From assembly GCA_023388075.1 (NCBI GenBank), contig JAEWGX010000130.1:1-64000 (forward strand): a stretch of DNA of 64,000 bases. The letters run 5' to 3'. The translations under genes were made by a program, and so were the position numbers. Each line of letters begins with the position of its first letter. Positions within the stretch are counted from its first letter, which is position 1. The notes under the pieces are model-generated. The model was not told the origin of the DNA and did not search any database. It saw only the letters and a program-made list of their open reading frames with translations. This DNA comes from Pseudomonadota bacterium. GTDB lineage: Bacteria > Pseudomonadota > Gammaproteobacteria > Burkholderiales > Burkholderiaceae_E. This document shows, in pieces, positions 37,886 to 45,322 of the stretch.

Positions 37886-37924
37886 CGCGGAGGAGGACGG
37901 AGGCGGTATCGCCGCGAAACCCCC

Positions 37925-38272
37925 TCAGGGGCGGAGCATCCGCACGAGTGCGGCGATGTCCCGCGCGGCGGCCTCCTGGGCGGACTCCTCGATCGCACGG
38001 TAGCGGCGGACCAGCTCCTGGCCGCTGGCGGTGACGGTGGCGCCACCTCCCTGCCTGCCGCCCACCGTGCCGATGACCGCCGGCGACGTCATGCCGCGGT
38101 TGAGCTCGTCCACCAGGAGCCAGGCGCGGCGATAGGACATGCCCAGGCTTCGTGCGGCCGCGGAGATGGATCCGGAGTCGGCGATCGCCTCCAGCAGGGC
38201 GATCTTGCCGGGGCCGATCGCGATACCGTCATCGCGGTAGATGCGGAGCCGAAACTGGACTCTGAACGTCAT
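37925..38272 (-). CDS. modE: ModE-type winged-helix regulator, HTH only
   Basis: DNA-binding domain of the ModE/LysR-like winged-helix family, 115 aa. The family start RLRIYRDDGIAIGPGKIALLEAI is clear, followed by the recognition region GSISAAARSLGMSYRRAWLLVDELN and the wing GGRQGGGATVTASGQELV. Full ModE carries two C-terminal molybdate-binding domains; here they are missing, so molybdate sensing must come from elsewhere or be lost. It precedes modBAC in the same direction with a 72-base gap holding the ModE-like palindrome. Confidence 0.85.
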   Translation of the reverse strand: MTFRVQFRLRIYRDDGIAIGPGKIALLEAIADSGSISAAARSLGMSYRRAWLLVDELNRGMTSPAVIGTVGGRQGGGATVTASGQELVRRYRAIEESAQEAAARDIAALVRMLRP

Positions 38273-38504
38273 ACTGGTGTCGGATCAGGACACGAAGTGT
38301 GGCTACTACGCACTGACAGCTTGCCCCTATCGAATCGCAGGCGGATTCTATGGTCGCAGTCGGAACGTCACGGTGCATTCTTCCCAGGCCGCCGCGACGC
38401 CGCCCGTCCGGCACGGGAAACCGCCATTCGATTCTGAACCGGCCTCATCGTCGGCGCGACTTATGGTTGTCCCAGCTTCGCGACGCAACGATGTGGAGGC
38501 TTTC

Positions 38505-38867
38505 ATGAGCACGATGGCAGCAGTGCGCCGGTTCTTCGAGAAGGCGCCGCGCTTCTCCGAACTGTCCCGCGCGATGGCGACTTTCTCCCGCGAGGACTTC
38601 CGCCTGCCGCTCACGCCCGCCAACTTCCTCGCCTTCGTGGAGCGGGAAGCCGGCGACCTGGACGAGGAGTCGATGCTGGAGTACTGCCGCACGCACCTCG
38701 GCTACGCGGGCGCGTGGAACCTGGGCATCGAGCTGGAGGTCCGCACCTGCTGGCGCCTTGCCTGCACGCTGGACCACTGGCAGGACCTGATCCAGGGCGC
38801 CCCCGCGCTGGAGGAATCCACCGACTTCGCGGCGTCGGAAGAGCGCGAGGAAGCCTTCGCCGGCTGA
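38505..38867 (+). CDS. Hypothetical protein, 120 aa
   Basis: Not recognised. A soluble, acidic protein with no signal peptide or membrane helix, probably helical. It has Glu/Asp-rich patches (GDLDEESMLEY, EESTDFAASEEREE) and several aromatic residues. ATG 38505 is chosen because GTGGAGG precedes it at the right distance; the frame is open further upstream without a good site. It stands alone between divergent modE and the hydratase; the 38273-38504 spacer shows nothing else. Confidence 0.6.
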   Translation: MSTMAAVRRFFEKAPRFSELSRAMATFSREDFRLPLTPANFLAFVEREAGDLDEESMLEYCRTHLGYAGAWNLGIELEVRTCWRLACTLDHWQDLIQGAPALEESTDFAASEEREEAFAG

Positions 38868-38966
38868 TTCCGGCCCCCCCCCGCGCGAAAGGCTGCGCCG
38901 GGGCCCGCCAGCCCCTCGACCTCCGCCCGCCGTGCACGCGTCCACGGTGCCCGGTACTATCCGGGC

Positions 38967-39827
38967 ATGCTGACCGCGACCGACCTCCTCCTCGCCATGG
39001 ACCAAGTCCGTTTCGCCGCCCCCTCGGGGCGGGAACGGCTGGATGACCTGGCTGCCGCCCGCCGCCTCCAGGCCGACATCAACCGGCTGCGACTGGATCG
39101 CGGCGACAAGCCGCTCGGCTACAAGATCGGCTTCACCAACCGAAGTCTCTGGCCGGTCTACGGCGTCTCGGAACCGATCTGGGCACCGATATGGAACACG
39201 ACGGTATTCCAGTCCGATGCCGGGCCGTCGGTCCAGATCGCCCACGTCGAGCTGGAACGGATCGGCAAGCCGATCGGCTCGTTCAACCTGCCCCGGATGG
39301 AACCGGAGGTGGTGCTGGGCCTGCGCAAGGCGCCGGCCAGCGATTCGCTCGAGGATCTCGCCGACGCCGTCGAGTGGGTAGCCCACGGCTACGAGCTGGT
39401 GCAGAGCGCCTGGCCGGACTGGAAGTTCTCCGCGGCCGAGGCGTTCGCCGCGCAAGGCATGCACGGCGCGCTGCTGATCGGCCCACGGCGGCAGGTGCTG
39501 GCCCATGGGCAGTTGCCCGCGTTCCTCGCCGCGGTCCGGGTCAACCTCACCTGCAATGGCGACGTGATCGCCGACGGCGACGGCACGGCGGTGCTCGACG
39601 GGCCTGTCCAGGCGCTCGGACACCTGGTGCGGATGCTCGCGGAGAATCCCCCGGACGATCCGTTCCGTCTCGGCCCCGGCTCGATAGTCACCACCGGCAC
39701 GCTGACGGATGCGCAGCCGCTGCTCAAGGGACAGCATTGGGCGACCGGCGTGAGCTCCTCCGCACCACCGGCGATCGCGACCAGCACGCTGTCGGCGCCG
39801 CTGGTCGATCTCAGCATGCGGACGTAG
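38967..39827 (+). CDS. 2-oxopent-4-enoate hydratase/decarboxylase family
   Basis: Member of the fumarylacetoacetase-like hydratase/decarboxylase family (MhpD, DmpH, XylJ), 286 aa. Conserved blocks are GYKIGFTNRSLWPVYGVSEPIW near the N-terminus, PRMEPEVVLGL (metal ligands) and GSIVTTGTLTDAQPL. Such enzymes hydrate 2-oxopent-4-enoate or decarboxylate 4-oxalocrotonate in meta-cleavage aromatic pathways. No companion meta-cleavage genes adjoin it, so the substrate is uncertain. Confidence 0.8.
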   Translation: MLTATDLLLAMDQVRFAAPSGRERLDDLAAARRLQADINRLRLDRGDKPLGYKIGFTNRSLWPVYGVSEPIWAPIWNTTVFQSDAGPSVQIAHVELERIGKPIGSFNLPRMEPEVVLGLRKAPASDSLEDLADAVEWVAHGYELVQSAWPDWKFSAAEAFAAQGMHGALLIGPRRQVLAHGQLPAFLAAVRVNLTCNGDVIADGDGTAVLDGPVQALGHLVRMLAENPPDDPFRLGPGSIVTTGTLTDAQPLLKGQHWATGVSSSAPPAIATSTLSAPLVDLSMRT

Positions 39828-39996
39828 GAGTCCGCGGCGCAGGACCGTACGCCCACCCGCGTCATTCCACCGTTCAGCGGCAGGAGATCGTGCGCGACCC
39901 TGTCGAACGGCGTAGTATTGGCCAGATGGCGGAGTTCCCGCCGTGAGCGGCGGGTGCCCGGACCGGCCGCTCGACAGACCCTGATTCGAGACCGAC

Positions 39997-40173
39997 ATGC
40001 CGGAAATCACCCCCGCCCAGCGCACCGCCACGACCGCCAAGGTGATCCTGGGCGCGGGTGTGCTCGCCTGGGGTTCGGCAATGCTGCGCGGATCAGTGGT
40101 GGCCACCGTCATCGCCGGCGTGCTGCTGGTCTTCGGTGGCGCCCTGCTGATCGCGGCACGCCGCGAAGTCTGA
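39997..40173 (+). CDS. Small two-helix membrane protein, 58 aa
   Basis: A 58-residue open frame with two hydrophobic segments (VILGAGVLAWGSAML and VVATVIAGVLLVFGGALLIAA) separated by an arginine turn and closed by ARREV. This is a credible hairpin membrane protein. No clear ribosome-binding site was noted, and no family is recognised. Codon usage is like the neighbours. It could also be chance in GC-rich DNA. Confidence 0.45.
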   Translation: MPEITPAQRTATTAKVILGAGVLAWGSAMLRGSVVATVIAGVLLVFGGALLIAARREV

Positions 40174-40314
40174 GCGGCCGCGAAAGCCGCATCGCCTAGG
40201 CCGGAGCCTCTGCGTCGCCCATCGGCACATGACTCGGGACGCGCGGCGCAGCGGGCCGCCGCCCCTTCCGGATAGACCCCACCCTGCCGGTGCAGCCGGC
40301 AGGACGAGATCGAC

Positions 40315-41553
40315 ATGACCTTCACCGCCATTCGAATCGACGACCTGGCGCTGGACCAGGAACTGACCGAAGACGCCACCGTCGGCCCGGAGCTCGCCCA
40401 GGCCGCGCACGCCTATCGCTCGACGCCGCGCGCGCTCGTCTGGCGCAATCCGTCGTCGGAGTGGCAGCTCCTGGTGGTCCTGCTGCCGCTTGCCACGCGA
40501 CTGTCGCTCATGACCAATCCCATCTTCGGGCGGCTCGTGCGCGACTGGGGCTTGGGGATCCGCTTCATCGGCGTCGATGCGGAGCAGTCGGTGTACGACT
40601 TCCGCGACCTGCTGCATCCGCGGGCGCTCGGCAAGCTGGTCAAGGCGCTTGCCCGTTTCGTCGAGCAATCGCCGATCGCGGGGTCCGCGGGCGGCGCGGA
40701 CCATCCGGCGCTCGACATGCTGTTCTCCGTGCTCGCCGACGACATGCTCACCATTCTCGAGTCCCGCCGCGACGACTGGCGCCGGCATCTCGCGCGTGAG
40801 GATCGGCTGGCGATCGACCGCATCGGCAGCGACCAGGCGCCCGGAGGCCGCAGCCTGTTCGACCGGCGCACCCGGTTCCCGGACTTCCTCGCGCAACTCA
40901 GGCAGGCGCTGCGCCTGCAGATGATCGACGTGGAGTTCTACGGCCGGGTGCTGCGTTCGATCGACCTGCGCGAGGACAGCGTCGAGTCTCGCATCCTCGC
41001 CATCCTGGAGGGCGCGCTCGACCCGGTGACCCTCGCCAAGCTCGGGCGCACGCGCATCGGCCCGCATCTCGGCTGCTACAACTGGCTGCGGCTCGAGCCG
41101 CGGCTGGCCGCGCATCGCGCCTCGGTGCTCTACAAGATGCCGGTGCTTGCCCAGTTCCTGGCCGACCAGGGCCTCTGCGGCGCGGCGCCGGATCGACGCT
41201 CGGTATTCGCGCGGCAGATCGCCACCGGTGCGCACGAGCCCGGGCAGGCATCGGCCGCGGCTGCGGCGGCCCGGCGCGACGAAGCCAGCGTGCGGTCCCT
41301 GCTGCGCGCGATCGATTCGGGCCAGGACCGCTGGGTGATCGAATCGCTGGCGCAGTACTTCCGCGTCTCGGACAACCTGGTGCGCGCGCTGTGGCGCAAC
41401 TGCCCGGCCGCGCTCGGCGCGCCGCCGGAGTGGCACCTGCGTCAGATATTGCTTGCCCTCAACGAGCGACCGGAGCGCAACTGGCCGTCCGACGCGGCCG
41501 GCTGGCTCGCGTTCAAGTCGTCGGCGGTGCCCGCAGCGATCGATCCGCGGTAG
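40315..41553 (+). CDS. Hypothetical protein, 412 aa
   Basis: I do not recognise the family. Mixed helical soluble protein with no signal peptide. Its marked segments are SSEWQLLVVLLPLATRL near residue 47, many basic/acidic helices in the middle, and a C-terminal PEWHLRQILLALNERPERNWPSDAAGW. No nucleotide-binding motif is visible. Its last 112 bases overlap the 3' end of a patatin-like gene on the other strand. Confidence 0.6.
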   Translation: MTFTAIRIDDLALDQELTEDATVGPELAQAAHAYRSTPRALVWRNPSSEWQLLVVLLPLATRLSLMTNPIFGRLVRDWGLGIRFIGVDAEQSVYDFRDLLHPRALGKLVKALARFVEQSPIAGSAGGADHPALDMLFSVLADDMLTILESRRDDWRRHLAREDRLAIDRIGSDQAPGGRSLFDRRTRFPDFLAQLRQALRLQMIDVEFYGRVLRSIDLREDSVESRILAILEGALDPVTLAKLGRTRIGPHLGCYNWLRLEPRLAAHRASVLYKMPVLAQFLADQGLCGAAPDRRSVFARQIATGAHEPGQASAAAAAARRDEASVRSLLRAIDSGQDRWVIESLAQYFRVSDNLVRALWRNCPAALGAPPEWHLRQILLALNERPERNWPSDAAGWLAFKSSAVPAAIDPR

Positions 41554-42647
41554 GCCGCGAGCTTCGCGGTCATGTCGAGCGGTGCCGCGCTCTGCTCCTG
41601 CATGCCGTCGTTGGACGCCGCTTCGTCCGTCGCCGCGACGCCGTGGTCCCCGCCATCGCGATCCTTCGCCGCGATCGCGTCGTCCGCTTCCGCTTCCGGC
41701 GTCGGCGTCGCGTCCTCCATCGGCCCGGCTTGCGGCGGCGTCGCCGCCTCCGTGATGGACGGCGCGCCCGGCGCCTCTCCCCGCAGGCCGGTGCCCTCGA
41801 AGCGGCCGAGGGCGAACGTGCTCAGGAACGCCTCGCCGTCACGGCGGCCGAGATCGTAGGTCTTCAGGTAGCGCGCCGGCGAGGTGTAGTCCCAGCTGGA
41901 CGCGGGCACGCGCTCCGAGGGCTGCACGTAGACCCGGCCGTCACGGGCGAAGACCGGCGCCATTCCCCGGTAGCGTCGGGTGGCGAGCACGAGCGTCTGG
42001 CCCGGCACGTCCGCGACCGTTGCGATCGGCACGTTGTCCATCAGCCCGCCGTCCAGGCAAGGCTCGCCGTCGAGCATCTCCACCGGCGTGAAGGGCGGCG
42101 TGCAGCTCGACGCCATCAGCAGGTCCACGAGCTCGCGCTCGCCGCGGCAGTCCTGGACGCGGCGGATCTCGTGGCGAAAGCCCAGCCGCTCGCCCAGGCC
42201 CGCGTGCAGGGAGCCATGCCAGTACTTCTCGACGTTGTAGGCGACCAACCCCTTCAGCACCGCCCTGCCCGGGCTCATGCCGGGCGGCAGCCGGGCGACC
42301 AGCACGCGAATCTCCGGCGCGCGCCACATCAGTTGCCGGAAGTGATCGCCGCCCAGCAGCGCGCGCAGCGCCTTGCGATAGATCGCCGCATGCGGCATGA
42401 GGCGCTCGCCGCGGCGCATGAGGTTGAGCCAGTTGACGTTGCTGCGCACATGCGCGAGCTCGCGCTCGTACCACGCGAGCGCGCGCCTGGAGTCATTGGC
42501 ATGGACGAGGCAGGCGGTGACCGCGCCGGCCGAGACCGCGCCGATCACCCGCGGATGCAGCTCGATCTCTCCCGCGACCGTGTCCCAGAACCCGGCCTGC
42601 CACCAGCAGCGATGGCCTCCGCCGGCGAAGACCACCTTGTCAAACAT
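41442..42647 (-). CDS. Patatin-like phospholipase domain protein
   Basis: Patatin-fold serine hydrolase candidate, 401 aa. The oxyanion loop is FAGGGHRCWWQAGF near residue 7. The nucleophile elbow reads IGAVSAGAV, so the first glycine of GxSxG is alanine. The catalytic Asp is in CLDGGLMDNVP near residue 203. About 110 C-terminal residues (from about 290) are Ala/Asp/Glu/Pro-rich and look disordered, and they account for the overlap with the convergent 412-aa gene. Phospholipase or acyl-hydrolase activity is inferred; a start codon farther in is unlikely because the oxyanion motif is at the N-terminus. Confidence 0.8.
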   Translation of the reverse strand: MFDKVVFAGGGHRCWWQAGFWDTVAGEIELHPRVIGAVSAGAVTACLVHANDSRRALAWYERELAHVRSNVNWLNLMRRGERLMPHAAIYRKALRALLGGDHFRQLMWRAPEIRVLVARLPPGMSPGRAVLKGLVAYNVEKYWHGSLHAGLGERLGFRHEIRRVQDCRGERELVDLLMASSCTPPFTPVEMLDGEPCLDGGLMDNVPIATVADVPGQTLVLATRRYRGMAPVFARDGRVYVQPSERVPASSWDYTSPARYLKTYDLGRRDGEAFLSTFALGRFEGTGLRGEAPGAPSITEAATPPQAGPMEDATPTPEAEADDAIAAKDRDGGDHGVAATDEAASNDGMQEQSAAPLDMTAKLAAYRGSIAAGTADDLNASQPAASDGQLRSGRSLRASNI

Positions 42648-42697
42648 TGGATCGCCCTCGCAGGCTGACCGGAATCGCTGCCATCACCAGCGGAATT

Positions 42698-43138
42698 CTA
42701 GAGCAGTGCGTAGGTCGTGGTGGCATGCGAGGCGAGCTTTCCGTCGGCGCCGGTTATCTCTATCTCGCCGAAGGCGAGCGTGCGGCCCGGCTTGAGCACG
42801 CGCGCGAGCACGCGCACGTCCCCGCCGGAGACCGGCCGCATGAAGCTCATGGCCTGCCCGACGGTCGTCATCGGACGGAATTCGCCGAGCTGTCCGGCGA
42901 TGGCGATCACCATCGCGGTGTCCGCCGCGGCCATGAGCGCCTGCCCGCAGATGGTGCCACCCTCGCGGCAGAGCTTCGCATCGAACGGCAGCAGCAGCTC
43001 CGCCTCGCCGCCGCCCACCCTGACCGGACGCAGCCCGAGAGACTGCACCCACGGGGCGAAGAGGTCCGCGAGCCAACGTGTCGCCTGCTCCACCAACGCC
43101 TGCTCGCCCAGCTCCTTGCCCTGCCCCGTTGCCGTCAT
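42698..43138 (-). CDS. PaaI-family hotdog thioesterase
   Basis: Hotdog-fold acyl-CoA thioesterase, 146 aa. The catalytic loop region REGGTICGQALMAAADTAM and the strands MTTVGQAMSFMRPVSGGDVRVLARVLKPGR and FGEIEITG follow the 4-hydroxybenzoyl-CoA/PaaI thioesterase pattern. The usual GG-[IT] loop is present. Its ATG overlaps the stop of the DUF4254 gene upstream (ATGA), so they are co-translated. The acyl substrate is unknown. Confidence 0.85.
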   Translation of the reverse strand: MTATGQGKELGEQALVEQATRWLADLFAPWVQSLGLRPVRVGGGEAELLLPFDAKLCREGGTICGQALMAAADTAMVIAIAGQLGEFRPMTTVGQAMSFMRPVSGGDVRVLARVLKPGRTLAFGEIEITGADGKLASHATTTYALL

Positions 43139-43911
43139 GCTCGCGTCCCCTTCGTCTCCTTCATCCCCTTCGTCGCCTCGGCGACCAGCGCCGGATTGAA
43201 GCGCGGATCGTTGTACATCTTGAACTGGCGATAGACCTTGAAATAGGCGCGGCCCGCGCGGCAGTCCTCGATGAGCCGGTCATAGCAGCCGGCAAGGTCG
43301 TCGCGCTGCATGCGCAGCCGTTCGAGCCGTGCCTTGCTCGCCTCCCGGTGCGCATCGTCGACATCGGTTCGCCGCGTCTGCAGGTCCATCGCGTGAACCT
43401 TGAGCGCCAGGATCGACAGCCGGTCGATCATGCTTCCCGCGGTCTCGCTGTTGAGCCGTGCTCCCGGCCCGGGCGTGCTGACCGGCGCGTCGTTCGCGGC
43501 GGATTCGCGGTCCACCAGGCCCAGCGCGACCAGCAGCAGCTCGTCCACCCGCTCGGTGGCGTCGTTGCGCGCCTGGTTGAAGCCGTCGATGTTGCGCTTG
43601 TTGGCGGCGATGTCGCTGTCCGAGACGCGCGTGCGGCGGGCGAGGTCCTCCTCCGCCCAGAGCAGGCAGTTGTAGCGGTGGTTGGTGGCGATCCACTGCC
43701 AGAGCATCCCTGCCGGCGCGTCCGGCGCGGGCCTGTCGCCCGTCGCGGGATCCGCCGACCCGCCCGCCGATCGCGTGGCGGATTCGACCGCCGCGGCCAC
43801 GGCCGTCTCGTCGGCGGGCCATCCGGCACGCCCGAAGCACGATTCATGGAAAGCGACGATTGCCGCGCCGGTCGGCAGCCGGGCGTCGCTGCCCCGCGGT
43901 GTCCTGTCCAT
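43135..43911 (-). CDS. DUF4254 domain protein
   Basis: Uncharacterised family (DUF4254) often found beside lipopolysaccharide or glycosyltransferase genes; 258 aa. The conserved body runs from NHRYNCLLWAEEDLARR through KRNIDGFNQARND to LNSETAGSMIDRLSILALKVHAM, mostly helical. ATG 43911 follows GGAG and is preferred; an ATG at 43941 would reach almost to the divergent glycosyltransferase start. No enzymatic residues are known. Confidence 0.75.
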   Translation of the reverse strand: MDRTPRGSDARLPTGAAIVAFHESCFGRAGWPADETAVAAAVESATRSAGGSADPATGDRPAPDAPAGMLWQWIATNHRYNCLLWAEEDLARRTRVSDSDIAANKRNIDGFNQARNDATERVDELLLVALGLVDRESAANDAPVSTPGPGARLNSETAGSMIDRLSILALKVHAMDLQTRRTDVDDAHREASKARLERLRMQRDDLAGCYDRLIEDCRAGRAYFKVYRQFKMYNDPRFNPALVAEATKGMKETKGTRA

Positions 43912-43959
43912 CGTCGCTTGGCTCCATAATGATGGCGACATGAGGCCCGATTATCGCCA

Positions 43960-44919
43960 ATGCGCCCGGTGATCGTCCGCCTGCCCAATTGGGTGGGCGA
44001 CGTGGTGATGTCGCTGCCGGCGTTGACCCACCTCGCGCAGGCTGGCTTCAAGCCGATCCTGGTCGGCAAGGGCTGGTCCCGATCGCTGCTGGCGGGCTAC
44101 GGCTGGGAGATCCATTCCCGTGCCGATCGCCTGCGCGACCGGGTCGCGCAGCTGCACGAGCTGCATCGCCGTGCCGCGCGACAGGACGCGCGCTTCGGCT
44201 CGCGCCTGAACACCCTGCTGCTCACCAACTCCTTCTCCAGCGCATTCGAGGCATGGCTCGCGCGGCTGCGGCCCGTAGGCTACCGGAATGACGGACGTGG
44301 CTGGATGCTCTCGGCGGCGCTCTCGCCGCCGCGCGATCCGGTGCACGAGTCGACCCGCTTCTGGCGGCTTGCCACCGCGCTGAGCGGCAGCGACATGCCG
44401 CAGCCCGCCCAGTTGCGGCTGCAGGTCGCGCCGCTCGCGCAGCAGGCCGCGGACACTTTGCTCGCGCAACATGCCCTTGGCGGCCAGTTCGCCTGCATCG
44501 TGCCGTTCGCCAGCGGAACGCTCCAGGGCCGGCCCAAGACATGGCCCACGTTCCCGGAGCTCGCGCGATGGCTGCGCCAGCTCATGCCCGTGGTGGTCGT
44601 GCCCGGTCCCGGGAGCGAAGCCGCGCTCGCCCACGCGCAGTATCCCGAGGCGATCGCCTTCGAGGGCGCGGACCTCGGCACCTATGCGGGCGTGCTGCGT
44701 CGGGCACGGCTGGTGGTGGCGAACGACACCGGGCCGGCGCACATCGCCGCGGCAGTCGGCGCGCCGCTGCTCTCCGTGCTGGGCCCCACGGACCCGGTCC
44801 GCCACCGACCGTGGGGCGCGCATGTCAACGTCGTGCAGCAGCAGCCCTGGCCAACGCTCGAGCAGGTCACGGCCGAAGCGCGACGGATGCTGGCGGACGC
44901 CCACCCGACGGGAGACTGA
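43960..44919 (+). CDS. Glycosyltransferase family 9 (heptosyltransferase-like)
   Basis: Lipopolysaccharide-type glycosyltransferase of family 9, 319 aa. The N-terminus IVRLPNWVGDVVMSLPAL matches the ADP-heptose transferase start. The C-terminal donor site includes VVANDTGPAHIAAAVGAPLLSVLGPTDPVRHRP. It most resembles heptosyltransferase II (WaaF) of the LPS inner core. It is divergent from the DUF4254 gene by about 50 bases, so both promoters must lie in that short space. Confidence 0.85.
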   Translation: MRPVIVRLPNWVGDVVMSLPALTHLAQAGFKPILVGKGWSRSLLAGYGWEIHSRADRLRDRVAQLHELHRRAARQDARFGSRLNTLLLTNSFSSAFEAWLARLRPVGYRNDGRGWMLSAALSPPRDPVHESTRFWRLATALSGSDMPQPAQLRLQVAPLAQQAADTLLAQHALGGQFACIVPFASGTLQGRPKTWPTFPELARWLRQLMPVVVVPGPGSEAALAHAQYPEAIAFEGADLGTYAGVLRRARLVVANDTGPAHIAAAVGAPLLSVLGPTDPVRHRPWGAHVNVVQQQPWPTLEQVTAEARRMLADAHPTGD

Positions 44920-44991
44920 GCGCCACCGCATGCGCGCGTGGCGCGTGCGCGCGCCGGCACGTCGCGACGCCGCGTATACTCGCCGCGCTCA

Positions 44992-45220
44992 CGGTGCTCG
45001 CCGTTCCGGCAACGGATCGGCGGTTAAACGGGAAGCAGTGAGGCCGGCGTCCATCGCGACATGCCCGGCCCAAACTGCGCTGCCCCCGCAACGGTAAGCA
45101 GGTCGGCCGCCTGATGGCGGCCGCGGGTACTCATCGGCCACTGGTGGTTGCAGCCGTTCCTCGAGGACGGGGCACGCCGGGAAGGCGGGAACCCGATGCC
45201 TGCCAGCCCGGATACCGGCC
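44992..45220 (+). ncRNA. Cobalamin riboswitch upstream of btuB
   Basis: A classical B12 riboswitch: the start GGTGCTCGCC, then TTAAACGGGAAGCAGTG, the conserved CTGCCCCCGCAACGGTAAGCAGG, the B12 box GCCACTGG at 45137-45144, GCCGGGAAGGCGGG and the closing AGCCCGGATACCGGCC. A TATACT at 44975-44980 is a suitable -10 box. It would shut down the receptor gene when adenosylcobalamin is abundant, probably by hiding the ribosome-binding site. The 44920-45322 spacer contains nothing else. Confidence 0.95.
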
Positions 45221-45322
45221 GCGAGTTGCCCGGCACGCCGGCATCGGCCGCCCCACGCGGCAGGCCGGCGCGACCGGACCCACTGGCCGTCCCGCGGGGA
45301 TGCGGGACTCACCGGAGCTCGC

